This document shows positions 6,578-16,197 of a DNA stretch of 19,408 bases, one piece after another. Position 1 is the first letter of the stretch; every line of letters starts with the position of its first letter. The DNA comes from JAIVGZ01 sp964552205. GTDB taxonomy: Bacteria > Pseudomonadota > Gammaproteobacteria > Natronospirales > JAIVGZ01. The translations under genes and the position numbers were made by a program. The notes beneath the pieces were generated by a model that worked only from the letters and a program-made list of their open reading frames with translations, ran no database searches and was not told the DNA's origin. The stretch lies in NCBI GenBank assembly GCA_964552205.1, contig CAZKFT010000034.1, positions 1 to 19,408 on the forward strand, written 5' to 3'.

Positions 6578-8996
6578 CCCATTGCGAAGCTTGATGCGAG
6601 CACCGGTAACCACCGCTGCTGCGATCGCAACTGTTGCGGTTGCGGTAGGTGGCGCAGTCGCTGCCTTTGCACTGGTCGAGAGCGTGCTGTTGCGTGACCT
6701 GCCGTTCAAGGAACCTGACCGGCTGGTCGCAGTATGGGTTGACTATACGAAAATTGCTGAGACGGTTGGCATCCAGGACCCCAAGCGTGAGTGGACCAAC
6801 CTCGCCAACCACCGCGACATCCGTAGTCGATCGGAAACACTGGAGGACCTCGCGGTATTCACCGGGTACAACGCGACCGTACTTGATCCGGAAGGGAGTT
6901 GGACCGTGCCGGCGGCTGCGCCGAGTTGGAACGGGCTTCGCGTCCTAGGTGTCCAGCCGGTATTGGGTCGCGATTTCCTTGAGGAGGAGGGTGCTCCAGG
7001 CGCCGAAGCTTGCGCGGTCATTATCGGTCACTCGCTGTGGCAGACACGGTACGCAGGAGACGCAGGGGTCATCGGACGCGCGGTCAGCACACCGGGTGAG
7101 ACATGTACGATTGTCGGCGTCATGCCGGCGGGATTCCGTTTCCCGTGGGTGCCGGACGCTCAGTGGTTTTCTCCCATTCGCAACAGCGGTGACGATCGTG
7201 GCGCCGCTTTCCTTCGTCAATACGGCAGGCTTGCATCAGGTGCAACCCTTGAGCAAGCACGGGCGGAACTGGACGCCATCGCCGGTGCGTTGCAGTCGGA
7301 GTATCCGCAAGCGAACCGGGATTTGGAGCACTTTGTCGAGCCGTTGCAGAACGCTCTGGTACTCGGCGTCGAAGACCGGCTGGTGATGTTGCAGTTCGCC
7401 GCGCTACTCGTGTTGGTGGTGGCGTTGGCGAATCTGGCGAGTCTTGTCGTCGCCCGTATGCAATCGCGTTCCGGTGAGTTCGCTGTCAGGGCGTGCCTGG
7501 GTGCGAGCCGCTGGGCCCGATTCAGACTAATCTGGGTTGAGTGCATGGTCGTCGGCGGTATCGGCGCAGGGGCGGGCTTGCTGTTGGCGAGCCTTGGTCT
7601 TGAGCAGCTGGTCACCGTGTTGCCCGCCAACTTCACCAATGCATGGGAGGTCCAGATTGGACCGCTCGCGCTGACTGCAGGCCTAGTAGCTGGTCTGGTT
7701 GCGGGCACACTGGTTGCCCTGATTGCGCACTTCTCGCTGGTCAGCACGAACACGATCTCTGGAGGCGGGATTGTTGGTCGGGTCGCTGGGAGTCGCGGCG
7801 GACGTCGGCTATCGGCTGGTTTGGTTGCGTCGAATTTTGCACTCGCGTTCGCTGTGACGGTGCTTGGGGTGCTGTTGTTCCAGTCCTATCAGAACCTGCG
7901 CGACACAGATCTCGGCTTTGCGCCCGAGGGCGTTCTGTCCGGGTCAATCATCTTGCGCAGCGAACGGTTCTCTCCTCACTATCCTGACAGTGCAGCGTTG
8001 ACCGCGGCCTACGCACGGTTGCTGGAGTCGCTCGAGGGCGTGCCCGGCGTGGAGCAGGTTGGACTGGCGAGTTCCGTGCCGCTCGGTCAGGGCAACTCGG
8101 ATACCTTTGTCTCTTTGGAGGGTTACCAGAATCCACGAACTGAAGATGGCCGTGTCCATGCCTGGTTTGCGCGTGTGACAGAGAATTACCTGCCCACGAT
8201 GGGTATCCGGATCCAATCGGGCCGCGGGTTTGACTCCAGTGATCGCCTCGAGGGTCGTGACACGGTGGTCGTGAACGCTGCGTTTGCCCGTGAATACCTC
8301 AGCGGCACGGAAGCAGTCGGCAAGCGCATTGGTCTTGGTGACCCGGCCCAGCCACGGTGGTTCGAGATTATCGGCGTGGTCGACGATGTGCGCTTCTTCG
8401 ATGTGTCGCAGCCTCAGACACCGGCGCTTTATCTGAATGCTTGGGCTGCGCCGGGTAGGAGCATGACCATTGTGTTGGATGCAGTCGTCCCGCCGGCCTC
8501 GTTGATTCCTGCGGTTACCCGGGTGATTCGCGACTTTGACGCGGATATCGCGCTCACCAATGTTCGCACGATGGACGATCGGGTTGCTGATGCCCTGATG
8601 GTTCCGCGTGCGGTCAGTGGCTTGACCGTCCTGTTTGCACTTTGTGCGCTCGCACTGGCGGGTATTGGCGTCTACGGCACGCTCGCGCAATCAGTCATCC
8701 AGCGCACGCGCGAATTTGGCGTGCGGAGGGCGCTCGGTGCGCAGGCTGGTGATGTCGTGCGCATGGTGCTGCGCCAAGGCATCGTTCCCGTGGTGGTGGG
8801 TGTCGTCATCGGAGTACCACTGGCTTGGTTTGCGACACAACGCTCCGAGGGCGTGCTCTACGGCGTCGCTGCAGGTGAACCCTTCACCTGGCTTGTTGCA
8901 GTTCTGTTGATCGGATCGGTGGCCGTAGCGGCTGCTGTTTTGCCAGGGCGACGCGCAGCGCGCGTTCCGCCGATGGAAGCTTTGCGAGAGGAATGA
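6570..8996 (+). CDS. Duplicated FtsX/MacB-type permease 1
   Basis: Inner-membrane permease, 808 residues, built from two MacB-type halves in tandem. TM1 is at about 13-37, with a periplasmic domain to about 265. Three membrane segments between about 268 and 400 form the first FtsX unit. A linker leads to TM5 at about 412-438, a second periplasmic domain to about 678, and three last membrane segments from about 680. The cytoplasmic motif occurs twice: GEFAVRACLGAS and RTREFGVRRALGA. The C-terminus PPMEALREE is the family signature. The start is GTG 6570, inside the end of the preceding gene and after AAGGG. The frame is open further upstream to 6513 but that is antisense-free coding of the previous gene. 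Compared with its siblings the N-terminus lacks the DLRxAxR amphipathic motif. Confidence 0.9.
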   Translation: MINPLRSLMRAPVTTAAAIATVAVAVGGAVAAFALVESVLLRDLPFKEPDRLVAVWVDYTKIAETVGIQDPKREWTNLANHRDIRSRSETLEDLAVFTGYNATVLDPEGSWTVPAAAPSWNGLRVLGVQPVLGRDFLEEEGAPGAEACAVIIGHSLWQTRYAGDAGVIGRAVSTPGETCTIVGVMPAGFRFPWVPDAQWFSPIRNSGDDRGAAFLRQYGRLASGATLEQARAELDAIAGALQSEYPQANRDLEHFVEPLQNALVLGVEDRLVMLQFAALLVLVVALANLASLVVARMQSRSGEFAVRACLGASRWARFRLIWVECMVVGGIGAGAGLLLASLGLEQLVTVLPANFTNAWEVQIGPLALTAGLVAGLVAGTLVALIAHFSLVSTNTISGGGIVGRVAGSRGGRRLSAGLVASNFALAFAVTVLGVLLFQSYQNLRDTDLGFAPEGVLSGSIILRSERFSPHYPDSAALTAAYARLLESLEGVPGVEQVGLASSVPLGQGNSDTFVSLEGYQNPRTEDGRVHAWFARVTENYLPTMGIRIQSGRGFDSSDRLEGRDTVVVNAAFAREYLSGTEAVGKRIGLGDPAQPRWFEIIGVVDDVRFFDVSQPQTPALYLNAWAAPGRSMTIVLDAVVPPASLIPAVTRVIRDFDADIALTNVRTMDDRVADALMVPRAVSGLTVLFALCALALAGIGVYGTLAQSVIQRTREFGVRRALGAQAGDVVRMVLRQGIVPVVVGVVIGVPLAWFATQRSEGVLYGVAAGEPFTWLVAVLLIGSVAVAAAVLPGRRAARVPPMEALREE

Positions 8997-9000
8997 CCCG

Positions 9001-11290
9001 ATGTGGAACGATCTGAGGTTGGCTGTGCGTGCGCTGGCGAACCGGCCCGGCTTTTTCGCAGTCTGCGTGTTTACTTTGGCGCTCGGTGTGGCCAGCGTGT
9101 CGGCCATATTCAGTGTCGTGAACGGCACGCTGCTCAAGACGCTTCCTTACCCGGATGCGGAGCAGATTGTCCGTATCAACCGTACGCAGGGTCAATGGGG
9201 TGGCCCTATTTCCATGCCGGTTCTGGAGGATTGGCGCGAAGGAGCCTCCGGCATTCTGGCGTCGATTGGCGCCTTTACCTCACGGACGGTGAATCTGACC
9301 GGGGATGGCAATGCTGAGCGTCTGGCGGCGTACGCGGTCACTGCGTCGTTCTGGGATGTCATGGGCCTGGCACCGGAAACCGGCCGTTATTTCAACGCCG
9401 ACGAGAACGCCAGTAACGAGCGGGTGGCAGTTCTCGGTCATGAGTTCTGGGCGCGACGTTACGGGGCGGACCCTGGCGTGGTCGGTCGTGACATCCAACT
9501 GAACGGACAGTCTTACCGGGTTGTCGGTGTCGTGCCGGAGTCATACCGTTATCCCGGAGGTACGCAGGTCTACATTCCGGTCGGATCGGACCCGATGTCC
9601 ATGACCCGCGGATCGAACTTCTTGTTTGCGATTGGGCGTCTGGTTCCTGGAGCGGATGTCGCCCAACTCGACGCTGCCCTCGCGACTGTCAACGCACGAC
9701 TATCGGAGGAGTATCCCGGTGAGAACGGCGGCCTAGGCGCTCGAATCACACCATTGCCCCAATTGTTGAATGGTTCTGTGCGCGAGCCACTGTTGATCAT
9801 GCTGGGTGCGTCAGCAATGGTGTTGCTGATTGCGTGCGCGAACCTTGCCAACTTGTTGCTCGCGCGCGGTAGCCAGCGCGAGCATGAGCTCGCGGTGAGA
9901 GCTGCACTCGGCGCAAGTCGAGCCCGGTTGATGGGCTTGGGGCTCGCGGAAGCGGCAGTAATCGCGCTCGCCGGTGGTCTGCTCGGGGTAGTTCTCGCTG
10001 GGGGAGCGGTGCCGGCCTTGCTGTCACTTGCACCTGCCATGATGCCGAGCCACGCGACCCCTGCAGTCGATTTCACGGCAGTCTGGGTGTCGTTGGCGGT
10101 GACCGTCACCACGGTCCTGCTATTCGCCATGTGGCCTGCTTGGCGTAGTGCAATCGCAGCACAGGCTGCGGCCCTCAAGGAAGAGTCACGTGGAACAAGC
10201 GGCGGGCAGGTGAAGACGCGCGCACGTGCCGTCCTGATTACCGCCGAGGTCGCGTTGTCGCTTGCACTGTTGGTCGGTGCGGGCCTGCTGATCGAGAGCA
10301 TGCGTCAACTTTCGCGCGTGGACACCGGGGTGCAGGCAGAAGGTGTTTTGACTGCCGCATTTCTCGTGGACGGCGTTCCACCCGTGCCGGGCGAGAGCAT
10401 TATGGAAGGCTTCAACCGTCACGTGGAAGTCGTCGCGCCACAGGTCGAACGGATTCTCGAGCGTATCCGGGCCATCCCGGGTGTGGAGAAGGTGGGTGTC
10501 ACCGATGCGTTACCCCTGTCCGGGGTGAACAATGTGAGTTCGGAAATTGCCATCATCGGGCGTGATGTTCCCGATGGCCAAGAACGGCCGGGAGCGACCT
10601 GGCGTTTCGTGAATCCGGATTTTGCGGCATCGCTGGGCATCCGGTTGGTGGCAGGTCGTCAACTGACTGATGCCGATTTCCGCATTGGGTCCGTGCCTGA
10701 TGCGGTCCTTGTGAACGAGACTTTCGTACGCCGCTATCTCGCGGATGTGGATCCGATTGGACAACGCGTGACCTTCTTCGACGGTGGGGAGAAAACGATT
10801 GTTGGTGTGGTTCGCGATACCAGTGGACTGGGCCTTGACCGGGACCCGCTCACAGAGATTTTCATGCACAGCGGGTTCACACCCTTCCGGCAGTTTTACC
10901 TATCTATGAAAGTTCAGGGCGACCCGGTGTCGTTTGCAGAGACTGTGCGTCGCGCCATTGCCGAGGTCGAGCCCACGGTGCCTGTGTTCGAGGTTCGTTC
11001 GATGGACGATGTGATTGGTGGTCCNNNNNNNNNNNNNNNNNNNNNNNNNNNNNNNNNNNNNNNNNNNNNNNNNNNNNNNNNNNNNNNNNNNNNNNNNNNN
11101 NNNNNNNNNNNNNNNNNNNNNNNNGCTCGCGCGGTTCATCAGTTCTCAACTATATGGCATCTCGGCATGGGATCCGGGCGTGGTGGGCGTGGTGGTGCTG
11201 GTCCTGTCGATGGTCAGCATCGCCGCCGTCGTGATTCCCGCGCGCCAGGCGGCCCGTACAGCACCTATGGAGGCACTGCGGTATGAATGA
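9001..11290 (+). CDS. Duplicated FtsX/MacB-type permease 2, interrupted by assembly gap
   Basis: Second permease of the array, starting MWNDLRLAVRALANRPG after AGAGGAA at 8987-8993. The 674 codons before the gap hold TM1 (about 18-40), the first periplasmic domain, the first FtsX unit (from about 261, with HELAVRAALGAS), TM5 (about 408-433) and the second periplasmic domain up to VRSMDDVIGG. After the gap the gene resumes in another frame at 11126 with LARFISSQLYGISAWDP. It ends in the last membrane segment and TAPMEALRYE, with stop TGA 11288-11290. Aligned with permease 1, about 75 residues are hidden (TM6, the second RTREIG-like motif, TM7), giving about 804 residues. The apparent frame change comes from the arbitrary gap length, not from a proven mutation. 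Confidence 0.85.
11025..11124. other. Assembly gap of exactly 100 N
   Basis: A run of 100 undetermined bases, the conventional placeholder for a scaffold gap of unknown size. It lies in the 3' part of permease 2. The flanking frames fit together only if the true length is a multiple of three. Comparison with permease 1 suggests about 225 bases are missing. The sequence here, the second half of the permease array's most repetitive motif region, is what short-read assemblers tend to break on. Confidence 0.98.
11269..11285 (+). promoter_or_regulatory. Ribosome site and start of permease 3 inside permease 2's C-terminal motif
   Basis: The codons for Met-Glu-Ala in permease 2's MEALRYE ending supply a perfect GGAGG (11269-11273). 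Nine bases later the Tyr-Glu codons TATGAA supply the ATG (11283-11285) of permease 3. The two genes overlap by 8 bases. This arrangement decides the start of permease 3 and implies translational coupling. Confidence 0.8.
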
Positions 11291-13787
11291 TTTGCGCTAT
11301 GCGCTGAGGCAGGTAATCAACAGACCGGGCCTCAGTATCGTCGTCGTCCTGATGTTGGCGCTGGGTATTGGTGCGACGACGGCCATGTATTCGATTTTTC
11401 ATCAAGTGCTGCAACGCCCGTTGCCGGTACCGGTGCCGCAGGAGTTGGTGAACCTGGGTGCGCCGGGTCCGAAGTGGGGCATGAACTCCTGCACCACCGC
11501 GGGCAGTTGCGAGAATACTTTCAGCTACCCGATGTTCCGCGACCTCGAGCGCGAGCAGACCGTATTCACGGGTCTCGCAGCACACCGCCAGTTCGGGGCC
11601 AACCTCGCTTTTGATGGCAGTGCCTTGAGCAGCACCGGCATGTTGGTGTCTGGCCAGTACTTCGATGTATTGAACCTCCGTCCCGCACTGGGTCGCCTGA
11701 TCGGTACCCACGACGAACCGCAGGTTGGTGAATCGTCAGTGGTCGTGCTCAGCCATGCGTATTGGCAGAACTCCTTCGGGGGTGATGAGAGCATCATCGG
11801 TCGTCGTCTGACGGTGAATGGTCGCTCGATGGAAATCATCGGCGTGGCGCCGGAAGGATTCTCTGGCACCACGACCGGCGTGCGCCCGTCGGTGTTCGTG
11901 CCGTTTACCATGGCGTGGGAGATGATGCCGACCTTCCAGCGCAATGCCGAGAATCGCATTGCCTACTGGATTTATGTGTTCGGCCGCCTGAAGCCGGGGA
12001 TTTCGATTGAGCAGGCGAGTGCTTCCCTGAACTCCTTCTACTCCGGTGTCATCAACGAGGTGGAAGCGGAGCTCAATTCGTTCATGCCGCCGGATGTGAT
12101 GGAGCAGTTCAAACAGCGCCAGATTACGATGGAGCCGGGTTTCCGCGGGCAGAGCTCGCTGCCCCAGAGTTTCGAGCGGCCGTTGCAGATACTGCTCGGG
12201 CTCACTGTGTTGGTATTGGTCATCGTCTGCGTGAATATCGCCAATCTGCTGCTTGCCCGCGGTGCGTCACGCGCAGGTGAAATTGCGGTACGAGCGTCGG
12301 TGGGTGCCAGCCGCTGGCAGTTGGTCCGTCAGTTGCTGATGGAGGCGGGCGTGCTGGCGGTGCTCGGTGGTCTCGCGGCGCTGCCAGTGGCGGCCATCAC
12401 CATGGGCATCATCACCGCGATCATGCCGGAGTCACTGGTGCTTTCTTTGGCGCTGAGCCTGGATGGCCGGTCGGTGGTTTTCGCAGCTGGATTGGCAGTG
12501 GCTACCGTGTTGGTCTTCGCATTGTTCCCGGCCTATCAGGCCACACGCACCGACCCTGGTCTGGTGTTGAAGGGCCAGTCGTCACAGTCGCCGGGTGGTC
12601 GCGGTATGGTCCGGTTCCGTGGGGCACTGGCGACTGTCCAGATTGCGTTCTCGATGGTGCTGCTGGTCCTCGCGGGTCTTTTCTCGCAGAGCCTGATCAA
12701 TGTCGCCAGAGTCGACATCGGCATGGATGTCGATTCCGTCGTGTCCTTTGCCGTATCACCGCGGCTGAACGGCTACTCCCCCGAGCGCGCGATGCAGATT
12801 TTTGACCGCATCGAGGACGAGGTTGCCCAAATCCCGGGTGTGACTTCGGCAGCCTCATCCATGGTCGGTGTTTTGTCCGGCAACAACTGGCAGAACTCGC
12901 TCACCGTCGAGGGCTTCGAGGGTGGTCCCGGTGTCAACACCAATTCGCATACCAACGAAGTGGGTGTGGACTACTTGCAGACCATGTCCATACCACTGTT
13001 GGCAGGACGGTCGTTCACGGCAGCGGACACCGTGGGATCACCTTCGGTGGCATTGGTGAATGAAGCGTTCGTGCGCAAGTTCGAGCTCGGCAATGATGCT
13101 GTCGGCCGTCGTATCGGCATAGGCACCGGTGACGCAGTACAGATGGATATCGAGATTGTTGGTGTCGTGGCAGACGCCAAGTACAGCGAGGTCAAAGGTG
13201 AAACACCGGCCCAGTACTTCCGACCCCGTGCGCAGAATGAGAACCTCGGGCAGCTCATCTACTATGTGCGTACTGCTGGGGATCCCGATGAATTGCTGCG
13301 CGTCATCCCGCGGGTGGTATCGGGCATCGACCCGGATCTGCCCGTCAGCAACCTGACCTTGATGAGGCGTACCGTCGAGGGTAGCTACTTCATGGATCGC
13401 ATGGTCTGCTCACTGTCGGTTGGTTTTGCCGTGTTGGCAGCGCTACTCGCGGCCATAGGCTTGTACGGCGTGCTTGCGTACAACGTGACACAGCGTACCC
13501 GCGAGATCGGTCTGCGCCTCGCGCTCGGCGCCAACCCATCCCGGTTGCGCCGGATGGTGCTACGTCAAGTGGGTTGGATGGGTGTCATAGGTGGAAGCAT
13601 TGGTATTGCCGCTGCCATTGGTACGGGCCGTACGGCAGAGTCACTGTTGTTCGGAGTTACTGGTTGGGATCCGATGGTGCTCGCACTGTCGGTAGTCCTG
13701 CTGAGTGTCGTCGTCGGCCTGTCGGGTTACCTGCCAGCACGCCGCGCCTCCAATGTCGCGCCGATGGAAGCACTTCGGTATGAGTAG
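11283..13787 (+). CDS. Duplicated FtsX/MacB-type permease 3
   Basis: Third permease, 834 residues, the longest of the set. MNDLRYALRQVINRPG is the typical amphipathic N-terminus. TM1 is at about 18-40, with a periplasmic domain to about 298. Membrane segments at about 300-325, 350-375 and 395-418 form the first FtsX unit with GEIAVRASVGAS. TM5 is at about 448-472, then a second periplasmic domain to about 712, and three membrane segments carrying RTREIGLRLALGA. The ending is PMEALRYE. A C-x5-C pair (Cys70, Cys76) in the first periplasmic domain, just before FSYPMFRDLE, may form a disulfide and is not seen in the other copies. Of the five it is the one that most resembles the ADOP (acidobacterial duplicated orphan permease) type. 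It overlaps permease 2 by 8 bases. Confidence 0.92.
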   Translation: MNDLRYALRQVINRPGLSIVVVLMLALGIGATTAMYSIFHQVLQRPLPVPVPQELVNLGAPGPKWGMNSCTTAGSCENTFSYPMFRDLEREQTVFTGLAAHRQFGANLAFDGSALSSTGMLVSGQYFDVLNLRPALGRLIGTHDEPQVGESSVVVLSHAYWQNSFGGDESIIGRRLTVNGRSMEIIGVAPEGFSGTTTGVRPSVFVPFTMAWEMMPTFQRNAENRIAYWIYVFGRLKPGISIEQASASLNSFYSGVINEVEAELNSFMPPDVMEQFKQRQITMEPGFRGQSSLPQSFERPLQILLGLTVLVLVIVCVNIANLLLARGASRAGEIAVRASVGASRWQLVRQLLMEAGVLAVLGGLAALPVAAITMGIITAIMPESLVLSLALSLDGRSVVFAAGLAVATVLVFALFPAYQATRTDPGLVLKGQSSQSPGGRGMVRFRGALATVQIAFSMVLLVLAGLFSQSLINVARVDIGMDVDSVVSFAVSPRLNGYSPERAMQIFDRIEDEVAQIPGVTSAASSMVGVLSGNNWQNSLTVEGFEGGPGVNTNSHTNEVGVDYLQTMSIPLLAGRSFTAADTVGSPSVALVNEAFVRKFELGNDAVGRRIGIGTGDAVQMDIEIVGVVADAKYSEVKGETPAQYFRPRAQNENLGQLIYYVRTAGDPDELLRVIPRVVSGIDPDLPVSNLTLMRRTVEGSYFMDRMVCSLSVGFAVLAALLAAIGLYGVLAYNVTQRTREIGLRLALGANPSRLRRMVLRQVGWMGVIGGSIGIAAAIGTGRTAESLLFGVTGWDPMVLALSVVLLSVVVGLSGYLPARRASNVAPMEALRYE

Positions 13788-13797
13788 GGAGTGAGCC

Positions 13798-16197
13798 ATG
13801 TACAAGTTGATTCAGGAAATCTCGTGGGCGGTGCGCAGGATCATCCGGCGCCCGGTCTCGGCGACCGGCATTGTCATCACCTTGACGCTGGGCATCGGCA
13901 TTACGGTCGGGATGTTCAGCGTGCTGCACGGGGTCGTGTTGCAGGCGCTACCTTACCCCGACGCGGGACGCCTGGTGATCATCCACTCCGCAAACGCGGA
14001 GCGTGACGTCCCACGCGGGTTGCTGACGCCGGCCGAGGCGATCGAGGGCTTGGTGGATGTGCCCGGCTTCGACCGCGCCGCGTACTTCCATTGGGGCGCG
14101 GTCACACAGGATGTCGATGGCAGCCCGCGCAACATCACGGCATTGCATGTCAGTGATGACTATTTCAGCGTCTTCGGTGCACCTGCCGCACTGGGTCGTA
14201 CGCTGGGCGCGGCGGACATCGCCGAGCAGAGACAGGTGATGGTATTGAGTCATGCGGCGTGGGTGAGTATCGCGGCGGGTGACGAACAGGCCCTTGGCCA
14301 GACATTCACCTTCCGGGACCGCCAATTCGAGTTGGTCGGGGTGATGCCTCCGGAGTTCGCTCATCCCGCCGCCGGTCAGGTGGTCTATCTGCCAATCAAC
14401 CCCGTGGCATTGGCTGCCAATCCCGCCACCTACCCCAACGCGCGCTACATGAATGCCCTGGGCAGACTCGCCGTGCGCGGTGAACAAGGCCTCGCAGCAG
14501 AGGGGCTGGGCGCCCGGAATGCTGCAGTGCGCGAGGCGCACGCCCTGGCGGATCAGGGCTGGCGCATCAGCTACAGCAGCATGCTGGACGATGCAGTCGG
14601 AGATGTCCGCAGAACCTTGTATGCGTTGTTTGCCGTTGCAGCTTTCGTCCTGCTGATCGCCTGCACCAACACTGCAAGCCTCGTATCCATCCGGCTCGAG
14701 CAGCGCCAGGCGGAACTTGCCGTTCGGCGGGCCTTGGGTGCGAGTGGCGCCCGCGTGGCAGCCGATGTCATCACCGAGTTGTGCATCCTTGCTGCGTTGG
14801 CGGCGGTCGGTGGCCTTTTGCTCGCACATTCGATGATTGAGGTACTCAAGCCGCTGGCAGCGGGGAGTCTGCCACGCGCATCCAGCATCGAGGTTGATGG
14901 TGCTGTGTTGGGCTTCGCGGTTGTGGCGGTGCTCTTCAGCATATTACTGAGCGGAAGCGGGCCGCTGTTGCGCGCATTGCGGGTCCGGCCCGCAGAGAAC
15001 CTGCGTGGTGGCACCGGTCGGGATGTACGCGGTAGCGCCCGGGTCGCTTGGCTGCCGGTCGCCGGCATCGGTCTGTCCACGCTGGCCTTGGTCGCGGCGC
15101 TGGCGCTCACGACCAGCCTGGTACGACTGAACGCGGTCGAGCCCGGGTTCCGGACGGATGGCATCGCTGCGCTGCAGTTCTTCCGAAACAATCCGTCCGA
15201 GGTCCCGCAATTCGTCGAGCGTGCAGCCGAAGCACTAGGGGCGTTACCGGGCGTGCAGGAAGTCGCGGCGGTCTCTGCGCCCCCTCTGTCGGTCGTCGGG
15301 AGCATGAACATAGATGTCCTGGTCCGCGGTCGGGACCAGGTTGAGCCTATCCAGGCGGTGAGCCGGCGGGCGACAGCCGACTATCATCGCTTCATCGGCA
15401 CGCCGATGCGCGCCGGCCGGGACATCGGGATTCACGATGTGGATGGGTCGCCCGCGGTCGCCGTCATCAACGAGACGCTGGCCCGACGTGTGTTCGGTGA
15501 CACCGACCCGGTCGGTGAGGTCCTCTTGCTCCCCCTCGGCACTTCAGAGCGCGTACCGGTGGAAGTGGTGGGCGTCGCCGCGGATACCCGGAACGCCGGA
15601 TTGAGGTCCCTCACGGAACCGGAGGTCGTCGTGGCCATGGCGCAGCTGCCCATGAACGCCGTCACGCTGATGGTCGACTCGTCGGTCGTGCCGCCGAACT
15701 GGCTGCGCACCTTGCGCGAGACCCTGCAGACCGTCGATGCGCAGCAAGCGGTGTTCCGCAGCTTCACCATGGAGTCAGAGCTCGATCGTCAACTCCAGGG
15801 GGCTCGGTTCTTCGCCACGGCCACTGGTTGGTTCGCGGTATTCGCTTTGTTGCTCGGTGCCGCTGGAATCAACGCTGTGGTTGCGGCCATGCAGCGTCGG
15901 CGTACCCGTGAAATCGGCCTGCGTATGGCGCTGGGTGCCTCGCCTCGCGAGGCGGCGCGGTTGGTGTACATCAATACTCTGACGATGGTCGGTCTGGGTG
16001 TCGCTTTCGCTGCCATCGCAATGCTCCCCGCCATCAACTGGATGCAAGGCCAGTTGTTCGGTGTTGGCGCCGCTACTTTGGGTGTCATTTTCAGCGTGGC
16101 CTGTCTGGTCCTGGTGGTCGCCGCAGGGTCCGCCGCGGTCTTCCCTGCGTGGCGTGCGGCACGGGTCGCACCGATGGAGGCATTGAGATATGAGTAA
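13798..16197 (+). CDS. Duplicated FtsX/MacB-type permease 4
   Basis: Fourth permease, 799 residues. ATG 13798 follows AGGGAG (13786-13791). The N-terminus WAVRRIIRRPVSATG corresponds to the siblings' RxALRQLxxRPG. TM1 is at about 22-44, the first FtsX unit begins near 271 with AELAVRRALGAS, and TM5 is at about 417-441. The second periplasmic domain is followed by the last FtsX unit from about 675 with RTREIGLRMALGAS. The ending is PMEALRYE. The second periplasmic domain is shorter than in permease 3. An in-frame upstream ATG at 13780 is separated from this start by a TGA at 13792, so it cannot be the start. The last 8 bases overlap the methyltransferase gene. Confidence 0.92.
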   Translation: MYKLIQEISWAVRRIIRRPVSATGIVITLTLGIGITVGMFSVLHGVVLQALPYPDAGRLVIIHSANAERDVPRGLLTPAEAIEGLVDVPGFDRAAYFHWGAVTQDVDGSPRNITALHVSDDYFSVFGAPAALGRTLGAADIAEQRQVMVLSHAAWVSIAAGDEQALGQTFTFRDRQFELVGVMPPEFAHPAAGQVVYLPINPVALAANPATYPNARYMNALGRLAVRGEQGLAAEGLGARNAAVREAHALADQGWRISYSSMLDDAVGDVRRTLYALFAVAAFVLLIACTNTASLVSIRLEQRQAELAVRRALGASGARVAADVITELCILAALAAVGGLLLAHSMIEVLKPLAAGSLPRASSIEVDGAVLGFAVVAVLFSILLSGSGPLLRALRVRPAENLRGGTGRDVRGSARVAWLPVAGIGLSTLALVAALALTTSLVRLNAVEPGFRTDGIAALQFFRNNPSEVPQFVERAAEALGALPGVQEVAAVSAPPLSVVGSMNIDVLVRGRDQVEPIQAVSRRATADYHRFIGTPMRAGRDIGIHDVDGSPAVAVINETLARRVFGDTDPVGEVLLLPLGTSERVPVEVVGVAADTRNAGLRSLTEPEVVVAMAQLPMNAVTLMVDSSVVPPNWLRTLRETLQTVDAQQAVFRSFTMESELDRQLQGARFFATATGWFAVFALLLGAAGINAVVAAMQRRRTREIGLRMALGASPREAARLVYINTLTMVGLGVAFAAIAMLPAINWMQGQLFGVGAATLGVIFSVACLVLVVAAGSAAVFPAWRAARVAPMEALRYE
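16176..16192 (+). promoter_or_regulatory. Ribosome site and start of the methyltransferase inside permease 4's C-terminal motif
   Basis: As at the permease 2/3 junction, the MEA codons give GGAGG (16176-16180), and nine bases later TATGAG gives the ATG (16190-16192), again with an 8-base overlap. Spacing and overlap are identical at both junctions although the downstream genes are unrelated. The site fixes the methyltransferase start. Confidence 0.8.

Noticed and set aside
9001..11286. Permease 2 read straight through the N block to 11286
   Set aside because: The post-gap translation in that frame is nonsense, whereas the frame ending at 11290 gives the conserved permease C-terminus.
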